The translations under genes and the position numbers were made by a program. 64,000 bases of DNA from Tragulus kanchil (lineage: Eukaryota; Chordata; Mammalia; Artiodactyla; Tragulidae), in the NCBI GenBank assembly GCA_022376925.1, contig JAIOJX010000003.1, positions 37,067,874 through 37,131,873 of the forward strand, written 5' to 3'. Shown here piece by piece: positions 1-10,526 of the stretch (positions within the stretch are counted from its first letter, which is position 1; every line of letters starts with the position of its first letter). The notes under the pieces were generated by a model. The model did no database searches and was not told the DNA's origin. It saw nothing but the letters and a program-made list of their open reading frames with translations.

Positions 1-446
1 ACTGGCAATTTAATATTCTTTATTATTATTTTACATGCAACTTCCTTCCTAGGTTATGATTCCTTTCAGGACTGTGTATTATTACCCATTAGTCATTTTT
101 CTTGGGTTGGCCTCCGATGCTTCAAAGGAGGGCTGGTGTATTTCAGTCATTTTGCTTACAATTTGATTTGTGTTCTCTAGAATCCCCATTTAGTTTCATC
201 AGCACATTTCAACATACAACAGCTGGGCCCCTGGATGGAGTTATTTACATACATTAGCAGCTGAAAGCTAAGCACCAGTGACCCAGAAGCTGGCCTGATA
301 TTTTTCCAGAGCCTCACCTGACATTTTTAAAAATAAACTCTGCCTCCTTATTTGTAACTTATATGTGTCAGTGACAATATCCTGTGAACAGTTTAAATAA
401 AAATGGTTGACCTCTAGATAATTTTTAAGCTAAAACACTTTGATCA
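1..446. other. no gene or recognised repeat
   Basis: AT-rich sequence with no long open frame and no repeat family I can name. It is the unduplicated lead-in to the first tandem duplication. Confidence 0.5.
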
Positions 447-779
447 GAACCCTTACATCCTTATCAGAGAACAGGTTTGATCCTACTTTAGTATCAGGTA
501 AGAATATTGCCTGTTCCCATTATAATTATCTTTATAATTAGACAAATGGTAGAGGAATCAGTTTCTTAATTGGACAATGAGTGCCTAAAGGCAGAGAGTG
601 CACTAATCCACAAACATCATTTTGCCTGAGATGCTGAACATGACTCCAAACACCTGACATCACATAGTCATGACATAAGAAGGACATGATGTGAGGCTTA
701 CTGATAACACAGGTTCCCCCTGCACTCTCTCCCCATTTTCTTTATCTATGTTTAAATTCTTAAACTATGGTCTTGGTCA

Positions 780-1230
780 GTATGATAGGCTGAAAAATAC
801 CACCCTCCTCACAAAAAAAAGATATGTCCTTTCTAATTCCTGGAACTTGTAATTGTGAAAAAAGTATCATTATAGATATTGATAGAGTTAAGGATTTTGA
901 GATCAGGATATTTGCTTTATGAATGGTTCTTAAATGCCATTTAATGCCAAGAACAATTGTTCTTATTAGAGAGGCAGAGGGGGATGGGAATACCGACACA
1001 AGAGGAGGAGCTTATGTGACCAGAGAGGCAGAAGTTGGAGTGATGGGGCCACAAGCCAAGGAATGTGGCACGTCCCCAACATAGGAATAAGTTCCATTCT
1101 GAGAGTGTGTTTGTTAAGCCCAACAAAATTGACCTAGGTGCACAATTAACACAATCAGGTATATAGAACTCTACTGGCATAGAGATGTAAAACTTTTCAT
1201 ACAAATAATACATAAACAAACAAACATGAA
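780..1230 (+). mobile_element. MLT1-type LTR (ERVL-MaLR), 5' part, D1 copy 1
   Basis: The run ggaacttgtaattgtgaa, then a segment like the family's 'gttaaggatcttgagat', then ggcagaagttggagtgatg and cacaagccaaggaatg follow the MLT1 LTR consensus in order. The matching LTR tail lies at 3172-3277, beyond a Tigger insertion. It is old and heavily mutated. The exact MLT1 subfamily is not determined. Confidence 0.7.
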
Positions 1231-1235
1231 AAAAT

Positions 1236-1566
1236 GAACATTTTTAATCTTACAGTACAGTACCTTGAAAAAGACAGTTGTATAGTACAACAGCTGGCAT
1301 ACAGAGGCTGGAATCGAGTGGACAGGCAAGAAGAGCTCCTGCCTGGAGGAGGGAGAGGCTGCAGAGATGGTAGAGCTGGAGGATGGCCAGGAACAGAGAC
1401 GGAGGGCAAGCTGCAGTGTCACGCCTGCCTGATGCTGATGGCACAGATTCTGGTTTCTTGCTGGGTTTAATTCTATCTACTCTCTTGAGAAAATGATCCA
1501 GTGATGTCTGGCCAGTAGCTCTTTTTGTCTTATCATAGATGACACGGTAGCACTGGAATGCATTCT
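1236..1566 (-). mobile_element. Tigger DNA transposon, partial (D1 copy 1)
   Basis: Same sequence as 2356-2686. It stops abruptly at the D1 junction inside the transposase region, so it is a truncated duplicate and not a separate insertion. Confidence 0.75.
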
Positions 1567-1899
1567 GAACCCTTACATCCTTATCAGAGAACAGGTTTGA
1601 TCCTACTTTAGTATCAGGTAAGAATATTGCCTGTTCCCATTATAATTATCTTTATAATTAGACAAATGGTAGAGGAATCAGTTTCTTAATTGGACAATGA
1701 GTGCCTAAAGGCAGAGAGTGCACTAATCCACAAACATCATTTTGCCTGAGATGCTGAACATGACTCCAAACACCTGACATCACATAGTCATGACATAAGA
1801 AGGACATGATGTGAGGCTTACTGATAACACAGGTTCCCCCTGCACTCTCTCCCCATTTTCTTTATCTATGTTTAAATTCTTAAACTATGGTCTTGGTCA

Positions 1900-2350
1900 G
1901 TATGATAGGCTGAAAAATACCACCCTCCTCACAAAAAAAAGATATGTCCTTTCTAATTCCTGGAACTTGTAATTGTGAAAAAAGTATCATTATAGATATT
2001 GATAGAGTTAAGGATTTTGAGATCAGGATATTTGCTTTATGAATGGTTCTTAAATGCCATTTAATGCCAAGAACAATTGTTCTTATTAGAGAGGCAGAGG
2101 GAGATGGGAATACCGACACAAGAGGAGGAGCTTATGTGACCAGAGAGGCAGAAGTTGGAGTGATGGGGCCACAAGCCAAGGAATGTGGCACGTCCCCAAC
2201 ATAGGAATAAGTTCCATTCTGAGAGTGTGTTTGTTAAGCCCAACAAAATTGACCTAGGTGCACAATTAACACAATCAGGTATATAGAACTCTACTGGCAT
2301 AGAGATGTAAAACTTTTCATACAAATAATACATAAACAAACAAACATGAA
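1900..2350 (+). mobile_element. MLT1-type LTR, 5' part, D1 copy 2
   Basis: Duplicate of 780-1230, offset by 1120 bp. In the native arrangement this part is followed by the Tigger element and then by the LTR tail at 3172-3277. Confidence 0.7.
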
Positions 2351-2355
2351 AAAAT

Positions 2356-3170
2356 GAACATTTTTAATCTTACAGTACAGTACCTTGAAAAAGACAGTTG
2401 TATAGTACAACAGCTGGCATACAGAGGCTGGAATCGAGTGGACAGGCAAGAAGAGCTCCTGCCTGGAGGAGGGAGAGGCTGCAGAGATGGTAGAGCTGGA
2501 GGATGGCCAGGAACAGAGACGGAGGGCAAGCTGCAGTGTCACGCCTGCCTGATGCTGATGGCACAGATTCTGGTTTCTTGCTGGGTTTAATTCTATCTAC
2601 TCTCTTGAGAAAATGATCCAGTGATGTCTGGCCAGTAGCTCTTTTTGTCTTATCATAGATGACACGGTAGCACTGGAATGCATTCTGAACCGCTGCTGCA
2701 AACATCCGGTACTGTTCTACATTTGTTCTACATCTACATTTCAAAACCTCCTGAAATAAAGACAATCCCCTTGTCATTTCCCGCATCGTGAATCTCTTCT
2801 GTTCTCCAGTTCCTTCCTCCTTTGTTCCCTCTTTGTCCTTTTTTCTCTGGGCCTCCAATTCTATCTTTTCACCTCGCTCCACTCTTTCAGTTGTTTTCAC
2901 GTTTGTTTCTATTGTTGTTGCTTTGCATGTCTAAGCTCTACCAGCTACATCCCTGCTACTTTTACACTTGCTTCTGGACATATTGGGTTTGAAATAAAGT
3001 TCCTGCACTATGGTGTGCTCTACAGTTCTGCACAGTAAAGTACACAAAAGCACAGCCACTTGTAGGGGATACACGCAAGTGATCATGTTCTCCAGATGCA
3101 TGAACCAACATACATGATTGAACACGCGAAGGCACTAAGCATCTTTGAAAGTTTGCAACTTGAAGGCTGG
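2356..3170 (-). mobile_element. Tigger (Tc1/mariner, pogo-type) transposon, internally deleted
   Basis: The minus strand runs from a Tigger untranslated region (about 3170-2930) into the C-terminal transposase region and its 3' region. The upstream part with tgtaggggatacacgcaagtg, in antisense, matches the Tigger1 leader. The DNA-binding and DDE catalytic parts are missing, so it cannot encode an active enzyme. It sits inside an MLT1 LTR, which dates it as the younger of the two. Confidence 0.75.
2370..2900 (-). pseudogene. Tigger transposase C-terminal remnant, 176 codons
   Basis: The minus-strand frame includes AAVQNAFQCYRVIYDK, then ATGQTSLDHFLKRVDR. These are characteristic of the C-terminal tail of Tigger1/TIGD1-like proteins, downstream of the DDE domain. 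The first ~40 codons are rich in Lys and Glu and are consistent with the acidic linker, followed by a frame across untranslated sequence after about residue 130. No CENP-B-type helix-turn-helix domain and no DDE triad is present. It is a dead fragment; nothing suggests host domestication. Confidence 0.7.
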
Positions 3171-3171
3171 A

Positions 3172-3277
3172 GCTGATTTTGGACACCTGGCCTCTGGACC
3201 CTGAGAGAACAAATTTCTGTTGCTTTAAACCACCAAGTGTGTGTTAACTTGTGATAGCAGTTATAGGGAATTAATAT
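3172..3277 (+). mobile_element. MLT1-type LTR, 3' end
   Basis: The motifs tggcctctggaccctgagag and aatttctgttgctttaaacc, followed by a ggaattaatat end, are the standard MLT1 LTR tail. It completes the LTR begun at 1900-2350, split by the Tigger insertion. Confidence 0.75.
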
Positions 3278-3930
3278 GGTCAATAAGAGTTTAACCCATG
3301 GTTCTTAGACAGATGATTTATTTATTCTAGTATGCCAGTGTCAGTGTGTTTTTCTGGAAATGTTAATGCTCTTGATATTTTTCACTTGGTATTTTATTTG
3401 GGATCCATTCATTCTATTGAGTTCTTTCTATTTGGGCAAGTAGAGACCAGGATTGTAGATGAACAGCAGGAATCGTTGATCTATGAAATCACCAGACATG
3501 AGGCAAAACAGTTGTGAACAAGTAACCCCGAAGGCTCATTATTCCAGCAAAGAGAGAGAATATTCTTTGCTATATATTGAATGTTCATTATTTCAGCATT
3601 TTACTTTCCAGTTTCTATGAGATAGATAGACCCACTCTACTTGATCAGTATATAAATGGCATTCTCCCTTAAAACTGGAATTATTCTCTATGGAATGGAT
3701 ATTGGTGTGAAATTGTTATGATTCTGGACTCAAGTGGGGAGAATAGAACCAGGATGTCCTTGTCCTGTTAAGTCAATAGCAGAATACTGTCAGACTTTGT
3801 TTCCTCTGTTGAGATTTGACCATGATGCACTCGAGCCAGCTCATGAATTATGGGACACTGTATGACGAGTATCACTGAGGATAATGTGGGCCCTTAGGGA
3901 AGCCTATTTATACCTAAGTTGTGATGCTCT
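3278..3930. other. no gene or recognised repeat
   Basis: Low-complexity-free, AT-rich sequence. A 61-codon frame at 3332-3517 has no recognisable features and is treated as chance. Confidence 0.5.
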
Positions 3931-3942
3931 GTGAAATGTTTT

Positions 3943-4017
3943 TTTTTTATTTTTAATTTTTTAATTGAAGGATAATAGTTGTGTAGAGTTGTGTTGTTTA
4001 CTACCAAACATCAACCA
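3943..4017 (-). mobile_element. very short L1 3'-end insertion with target-site duplication
   Basis: A T-rich run followed by ttaattgaaggataat is the antisense of a ruminant L1 3' end. The 12-bp direct repeat gtgaaatgtttt flanks it at 3931-3942 and 4018-4029. Only about 75 bp of L1 was inserted, an extreme 5' truncation. Confidence 0.85.
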
Positions 4018-4127
4018 GTGAAATGTTTTAGAAAAACTAGTGGACTTTGGTTTTAGCCAAAGCTCCTGGAAATACAGATGAAACAAACTCCTGGAGATTT
4101 TAAAAATGTCTGTCATAAAAGCACCTC

Positions 4128-5084
4128 ATGAATTCTTTTGTTAAAAAAACCCATAAAGACTTAAATGTAAGACCAGAAACCATCAAACTCTTAGAGGAGA
4201 ATATAGGCAAAACCCTCAAGGACATAAATCAAAGCAAGATCTTCTCTGACCCACCTACTAGAATAGTGGAACTAAAAAGACAAATGAACATGTGGGACCT
4301 AATGAAACTTAAAAGCTTTTGTACAGTTAAAGAAATTACAAAAAAGCTGAACAGACAGCCCACAGAGTGAGAGAAAATCATAGCAAATGAAACAACAGAC
4401 AAAGAATTAATCTCCAAAATCTACAAGCAACTCAGACAACTCAGCACTGGAAAAACGAACAACCCAATCAAAAAATGGGAAAAGGACCTAAACAGACACC
4501 TCTCCAATGATGACATACAGATGGCCCAAAAACACATGAAACGATGCTCAACTTCACTAATAATTAGAGAAATGCAAATCAAAACTACAATGAGATATCA
4601 CCTCACACCCGTCAGAATGGCCATCATCCACAAATCGACAGACAATAAATACTGGAGAGGCTGCGGAGAAAAGGGAACACTCCTGCATTGCTGGTGGGAG
4701 TGTAAATTGATACAGCCTCTATGGAAGACAGTCTGGAGATTTCTTAAAAAACTAAAAATAGAAGCACCATATGACCCAGAAATCCCACTCTTAGGCTTAT
4801 ACCCTGACAAAATCAAAACTGAAAGAAGCACCTGTACCCCAATGTTCATTGCAGCTCTCTATACAATAGCTAGAACATGGAAGGAACCTAGATGCCCATC
4901 GACGAACGAATGGATCCAAAAGCTCTGGTACATATATACAATGGAATACTACACAGTTGTAAAGAGAAATGCAAAAGAATCAACCCTAATGAGGTGGCTG
5001 GATCTAGAACGTATCATCAAAAGTGAAGTCAGTCAGAAAGAGAAGGACAAATACAGTATATTAACACATATATATGGAATCTAG
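4128..5084 (+). pseudogene. L1 ORF2 C-terminal region, one in-frame stop
   Basis: The frame is open for about 318 codons except for one TGA at 4368-4370. Recognisable ORF2 motifs in order are [18 protein letters not shown], the Cys-rich [46 protein letters not shown] and [15 protein letters not shown], ending in [20 protein letters not shown]2 encodes the endonuclease-reverse transcriptase that drives target-primed insertion; only the C-terminal domain survives here. A single stop points to a relatively recent insertion. Confidence 0.9.
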
Positions 5085-5393
5085 TAGGATGGTGATGATG
5101 GCACATGCAGTGAAGCGACAGAAAGACAGACATGGATAGTGGACATATGGACATTGTGGGGAAGGAACAGTGGGTGAGAGGCGTAAAGGAAGTAGCACGA
5201 AGGCCTGTACTATCATAAGTGAAGAAAATAGCTCTAGTCATTGCTCTGTGAGAAAAGGGGATCCTTCAGGGGTGCTGTGTGATGGTCGGGAGGGGAGGGA
5301 AGGGGGGGATATACATATGACTAATCTGAGAACATACATATCTGTAAACAACAAAACTCTGTAAAAGTTAAAAGTAAAATAAAGGTTTAAAAA
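4128..5393 (+). mobile_element. L1 LINE, 5'-truncated, young, with distinctive 3' end
   Basis: The + strand carries the last third of ORF2, a short 3' UTR (about 5085-5360) and an A-rich tail ending near 5393. The 3' UTR holds a G-rich run (5290-5307) and then atatacatatgactaatctg and ctctgtaaaagttaaaagt. The same 3' end recurs in antisense at 27619-27766 and in sense at 61054-61170, which defines one L1 lineage in this genome. D2 repeats the 3' part at 5963-6498. Confidence 0.9.
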
Positions 5394-5962
5394 AAAACCA
5401 GATAAATATAATTCTTTTTATAATTATTGATCTCCTCATGTAACAATAACTACTTAAAGAGAGTAGTCAAGACTTTATAATTGAGTTAGAAAAGCCAAAA
5501 TGGTCTTCTTGAGCAAAGAATTCTAATCATGCTGTGTGTCCCTATGTCTTTGCCAAAAGATATTAACAAGCAAGCATTTTTGGAAGACCTAATTTTAAAG
5601 TACATTCTCCATTAATTGTAAATGATTCTATTTTCCCAAGTACCTTCCTGTTGGAAATGGGTGAACTCTTCAAAGATAGATTTGAGTCAATGGTAGAGGA
5701 AATCTATACTTAAAGATTAATTTTGTTTACAGCAAATACCTAGGAGGTTCCAGTTTTCACACCCTCCCTTCCTTCTGTAATTCATTCCAGGGCACCTCAG
5801 TAGATACTGATTGAAGTAAGTAAGACATTGTCTTTGCTGTTAAATATTTCATCAAAGACCTCATGAATTTGCAGACCCAAAGCAGTGGTGAGTAAGGTGG
5901 GCTTGAGATCAGGTAAAGTGGAAAAACTGTTTCAAATCAAAAAAATTGGGGGCCTGGTTTTT
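5394..5962. other. flank downstream of the L1, no gene seen
   Basis: AT-rich DNA without a recognised family. It is repeated at 6499-7040 as part of D2. Confidence 0.5.
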
Positions 5963-6498
5963 TCTATACAATAGCTAGAACATGGAAGGAACCTAGATGC
6001 CCATCGACGAACGAATGGATCCAAAAGCTCTGGTACATATATACAATGGAATACTACACAGTTGTAAAGAGAAATGCAAAAGAATCAACCCTAATGAGGT
6101 GGCTGGATCTAGAACGTATCATCAAAAGTGAAGTCAGTCAGAAAGAGAAGGACAAATACAGTATATTAACACATATATATGGAATCTAGTAGGATGGTGA
6201 TGATGGCACATGCAGTGAAGCGACAGAAAGACAGACATGGATAGTGGACATATGGACATTGTGGGGAAGGAACAGTGGGTGAGAGGCGTAAAGGAAGTAG
6301 CACGAAGGCCTGTACTATCATAAGTGAAGAAAATAGCTCTAGTCATTGCTCTGTGAGAAAAGGGGATCCTTCAGGGGTGCTGTGTGATGGTCGGGAGGGG
6401 AGGGAAGGGGGGGATATACATATGACTAATCTGAGAACATACATATCTGTAAACAACAAAACTCTGTAAAAGTTAAAAGTAAAATAAAGGTTTAAAAA
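5963..6498 (+). mobile_element. L1 3' part, D2 copy 2
   Basis: Duplicate of 4858-5393. Its left end is a D2 junction in mid-ORF2, not an L1 truncation with a target-site duplication. Confidence 0.9.
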
Positions 6499-7328
6499 AA
6501 AACCAGATAAATATAATTCTTTTTATAATTATTGATCTCCTCATGTAACAATAACTACTTAAAGAGAGTAGTCAAGACTTTATAATTGAGTTAGAAAAGC
6601 CAAAATGGTCTTCTTGAGCAAAGAATTCTAATCATGCTGTGTGTCCCTATGTCTTTGCCAAAAGATATTAACAAGCAAGCATTTTTGGAAGACCTAATTT
6701 TAAAGTACATTCTCCATTAATTGTAAATGATTCTATTTTCCCAAGTACCTTCCTGTTGGAAATGGGTGAACTCTTCAAAGATAGATTTGAGTCAATGGTA
6801 GAGGAAATCTATACTTAAAGATTAATTTTGTTTACAGCAAATACCTAGGAGGTTCCAGTTTTCACACCCTCTCCCTTCCTTCTGTAATTCATTCCAGGGC
6901 ACCTCAGTAGATACTGATTGAAGTAAGTAAGACATTGTCTTTGCTGTTAAATATTTCATCAAAGACCTCATGAATTTGCAGACCCAAAGCAGTGGTGAGT
7001 AAGGTGGGCTTGAGATCAGGTATACAGTGGAAAAACTGTTCACTTCAGAATGAATCTAAAAAAGACCAAGAATAAGTTTAATTTGGGAGGTGGCTTATAC
7101 TGGTGTATTTTTTATTTGTAAAATAAACCCTTGATAAGGAAAATGCTGAAGAATTACCACAGGCTTTGCTCTGAATGGTCAGTCTGAGAATTGATCAGAA
7201 GGATGGCAGATTAATAGTGAATCTTCTTCTCTAGTGAAATCTCGTTTTTCACAGTTACCTAAGAAATTTTACATTGTGCATATTGAATAGAATGAGAATT
7301 AATTTAATTATCTGCTTTCTCATTATTT

Positions 7329-7654
7329 ATTTATTTTTTTAACATTTATTTATTTATCTTTTGGGGGATGGGGTGGGGACGGAGGGGAATGGGCGGGCCA
7401 CTTCTATTGGTCTTTCGTTTCTCTATTTTCATCCGTCTTTGTTCTTTGGCTCCTGTGGGCCTCCCATCGCGGTGGCCTCTGTCATCGCAGAGCGCTGGCT
7501 CTGGGCACATGCGCACCAGAGCTCCGGCTCGGTAATTGGACACATCAGTCCAGCCACTCCGCGGCACGTGGGATCTTCCCAGGCCAGGGATCGAACTGGC
7601 GCCCCTTGCACTGCAAGGTGGTGTCCTTACCCACTGGACCACCAGGGAAGCCCT
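7329..7654 (-). mobile_element. long-tailed tRNA-Glu SINE (CHR-derived), S1
   Basis: Read on the minus strand it starts gggcttccctggtggtcc, has a tRNA-Glu-like A box and the B box ggttcgat-type sequence (here agttcgatccc), a CHR-2-like body, then ccaatagaagtggcccgcc, a C-rich run and an (AAAT)n tail. An approximate 16-bp target-site duplication, tgctttctcattattt versus tgctttcacattattt, lies at 7313-7328 and 7655-7670. Confidence 0.85.
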
Positions 7655-7671
7655 TGCTTTCACATTATTTT

Positions 7672-8250
7672 TTATCTGAGAGGCAACACTGAGTTGTTTT
7701 TTTTTGGCACAACAGTTTTGTTAAGTGAAATTATGATGAAAGCAGAATGTTTTTGTTGTTAAAAATGTTCTAATCTATATAATGAGTATGTTTTCTTTAT
7801 CTGAGAGAGTACAAATTGGCGCTTATCTTAATATACTAAAAATATAAGAAAGATAGATAGTAAAAGAGTATCATCTAAAGTTAAAATTTGCTAAGCGATT
7901 AGTGGATTGAGTTGTGTAAGGAGATTGAAAAATAATAAAGGTAGTTTTTTAAAAAAAATTTGGAGTGAAATGTCTTTTATGTTTGGAGACATTTACACGG
8001 AGGGAATGGAAGGGAGCTTCTCTGGTGAAGGTGAGAAATCAGAGGATTTTAAGACTCAGACCTAAGTGTTTCCTTGCAGCTGTCCCGTGGTCCTGCCTTG
8101 GCTACATACTGAGTGGCACTGCTCAAGTCTGATTTCACAGTTTTGAGTCCTCGACCCTGGCACCTTCCAGTTCCTACACTTTGTCAGAAGTCTTGCGGAT
8201 CAGGTTGCTGGAGCTGAGGTTCTCACCTGATTTTAACGAAGGTTTGCTAG
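7672..8250. other. no gene or recognised repeat
   Basis: Unannotated AT-rich DNA, repeated at about 8848-9434 within D3. Confidence 0.45.
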
Positions 8251-8504
8251 AGTTTAATTTGGGAGGTGGCTTATACTGGTGTATTTTTTATTTGTAAAAT
8301 AAACCCTTGATAAGGAAAATGCTGAAGAATTACCACAGGCTTTGCTCTGAATGGTCAGTCTGAGAATTGATCAGAAGGATGGCAGATTAATAGTGAATCT
8401 TCTTCTCTAGTGAAATCTCGTTTTTCACAGTTACCTAAGAAATTTTACATTGTGCATATTGAATAGAATGAGAATTAATTTAATTATCTGCTTTCTCATT
8501 ATTT

Positions 8505-8830
8505 ATTTATTTTTTTAACATTTATTTATTTATCTTTTGGGGGATGGGGTGGGGACGGAGGGGAATGGGCGGGCCACTTCTATTGGTCTTTCGTTTCTCT
8601 ATTTTCATCCGTCTTTGTTCTTTGGCTCCTGTGGGCCTCCCATCGCGGTGGCCTCTGTCATCGCAGAGCGCTGGCTCTGGGCACATGCGCACCAGAGCTC
8701 CGGCTCGGTAATTGGACACATCAGTCCAGCCACTCCGCGGCACGTGGGATCTTCCCAGGCCAGGGATCGAACTGGCGCCCCTTGCACTGCAAGGTGGTGT
8801 CCTTACCCACTGGACCACCAGGGAAGCCCT
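8505..8830 (-). mobile_element. long-tailed tRNA-Glu SINE, D3 copy of S1
   Basis: Base-for-base duplicate of 7329-7654 including the flanking target-site duplication, so it is part of D3 and not a second insertion. Confidence 0.9.
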
Positions 8831-9449
8831 TGCTTTCACATTATTTTTTATCTGAGAGGCAACACTGAGTTGTTTTTTTTTGGCACAACAGTTTTGTTAA
8901 GTGAAATTATGATGAAAGCAGAATGTTTTTGTTGTTAAAAATGTTCTAATCTATATAATGAGTATGTTTTCTTTATCTGAGAGAGTACAAATTGGCGCTT
9001 ATCTTAATATACTAAAAATATAAGAAAGATAGATAGTAAAAGAGTATCATCTAAAGTTAAAATTTGCTAAGCGATTAGTGGATTGAGTTGTGTAAGGAGA
9101 TTGAAAAAATAGAAAAGTAGTTTTTTAAAAAAAATTTGGAGTGAAATGTCTTTTATGTTTGGAGACATTTACACGGAGGGAATGGAAGGGAGCTTCTCTG
9201 GTGAAGGTGAGAAATCAGAGGATTTTAAGACTCAGACCTAAGTGTTTCCTTGCAGCTGTCCCGTGGTCCTGCCTTGGCTACATACTGAGTGGCACTGCTC
9301 AAGTCTGATTTCACAGTTTTGAGTCCTCGACCCTGGCACCTTCCAGTTCCTACACTTTGTCAGAAGTCTTGCGGATCAGGTTGCTGGAGCTGAGGTTCTC
9401 ACCTGATTGTGAGCTAACGAAGGTTTGCTAGAGTAGAGAACACAGGATT

Positions 9450-9640
9450 TCCACTCAGGAGGCTGGCTTTTGAACCCTGGTAACTAGCATTAACACTTAC
9501 TAAGTTATTATGTTATCTCTTGTGTGCTTCAGTTTTCTCACTATAAAATGGAAGTACTGCACAGTTTTGTTTCAAGTACTTCATAAAATAATATATACAA
9601 AAACATCTAGAAGTGATTCATAAGTAGTCGGGACTCAGTC
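9450..9640 (+). mobile_element. MIR SINE remnant
   Basis: The order ggcttttgaaccctgg, acttactaagttatta, cagttttctcactataaaat and then aagtacttcataaaataat follows the MIR consensus, including the core stretch. It is diverged, as expected for an ancient mammalian SINE. Confidence 0.6.
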
Positions 9641-10308
9641 TTTTTCTTTCTCTCTTTTTGTTATTATTATTATTTTTTAATAAAGAGCCCCTTGTTCAGC
9701 CAGTCATTAAAGCACCTCCTATGGGGGGTGATATAGATTTGAAAGGTTCCCTGGAGATTTTTCACAAATATTTTATTATTTTGAAGTAACAAATGAGCAG
9801 AAGAATTAAGGATTTTATAGGTCCATATGCCTGCATATACATATATATGTATCTATATACTTTTTATTTTTGAGGGGGCATTTTATCTTTTCTTTCCTTC
9901 TTTTTTCCAGTTTTTTTTTTCTCAGACAGACCTTTGGCCTAGGGCTGCTATCAGGGGACCTGTACAAAATTTTGAATTTTGTTTTGCTAGCAAATTTTCG
10001 GAATTCCTCCATGAGTGAGCTCCACTTTGGCTTCCTGCTGTTTTCTGATTCTGTCTTTAAGAACGATTAGCATCTCATGGTGCTTGTGGAAGTCAACCAG
10101 GCCAAGGATCTTGAAAACTTATTTCTGAAGAGCTAGAAGATGAATTAGGTTTGCATATTCCAGGAGGAATTTCTTTGTGTAGAGAGGAGTGGGTTAGCTC
10201 ATGGGGGAGGATGAGAAGGGCTAGGGAAGGCCTTCTCCACTTGTTCTCTTCTTTCTGGATTTGCAGGTGGAAGCAAGGATTTGCAGATGTAGATAACCAG
10301 TATCATTT
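9641..10308. other. no gene seen
   Basis: Contains a T-rich run at about 9672-9681 and a short (TA)n/(CATA)n patch at 9830-9860. Frames here have no recognisable product. Confidence 0.45.
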
Positions 10309-10321
10309 ATTTAGCTTGCAT

Positions 10322-10513
10322 GAAAGTGACAGTCAAATCGCCCAGTCGTGTCTGACTCTCTGTGATCCCATAAACAAGTCATGGAATTCTCCAGGCAAGA
10401 ATACTGGAGAGGGTAGCCTATCTCTTCTCCAGGGGATCTTCCTGACCCAGGCATCAAACTGGGGTCTCCTGCATTGCAGGTGGATTCTTTACCATCCAAG
10501 CTACAGGATTTAC
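10322..10513 (-). mobile_element. Bov-tA SINE
   Basis: The + strand shows the antisense of a Bov-tA: gtcgtgtctgactctctg, ctccaggcaagaatactgg, ctccaggggatcttcctgac, ctcctgcattgcaggtgg. The 13-bp repeat atttagcttgcat flanks it at 10309-10321 and 10514-10526. Confidence 0.9.
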
Positions 10514-10526
10514 ATTTAGCTTGCAT

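Larger units (their letters stand above)
447..2690. repeat. tandem duplication D1, period 1120 bp
   Basis: Copy 1 is 447-1566 and copy 2 is 1567-2690. The copies align without a gap over the whole period, and I saw one substitution (gggga versus ggaga near 971 and 2101). The junction falls inside a Tigger element: copy 1 breaks off at the shared gaac and copy 2 continues into the rest of the transposon at 2691. This shows that copy 2 carries the native right flank and copy 1 the native left flank. No transposon boundary coincides with either end. Confidence 0.95.
4858..7040. repeat. tandem duplication D2, period about 1105 bp
   Basis: Copy 1 is 4858-5962 and copy 2 is 5963-7040. Copy 1 begins inside the L1 ORF2. 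Copy 2 has two extra bases at 'ccctctccctt' and retains aggtatacagtgg, where copy 1 has aggtaaagtgg just before its end. The bases between copy 1's last match and the junction (about 5931-5960) match neither flank. Confidence 0.95.
7075..9434. repeat. tandem duplication D3, period 1176 bp
   Basis: Copy 1 is 7075-8250 and copy 2 is 8251-9434. The embedded SINE is identical in both copies. Near its right end copy 1 reads gattttaacgaagg where copy 2 reads gattgtgagctaacgaagg, i.e. copy 1 lost bases close to the junction. A poly-A-flanked stretch near 7930/9108 also differs. Confidence 0.95.

Noticed and set aside
447..2690. Duplicated frames as evidence of a tandem gene family
   Set aside because: The duplicated blocks cut elements at random, and the frames in them are not coding. 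Repetition comes from the 1.1-kb duplications.
7361..7762. 133-codon + strand frame (and similar 105-139-codon frames at 8537, 13067, 24888, 26030, 31371 and 54063)
   Set aside because: All lie across copies of the long-tailed tRNA-Glu SINE. The apparent protein similarity between them is the SINE sequence itself, in either orientation.
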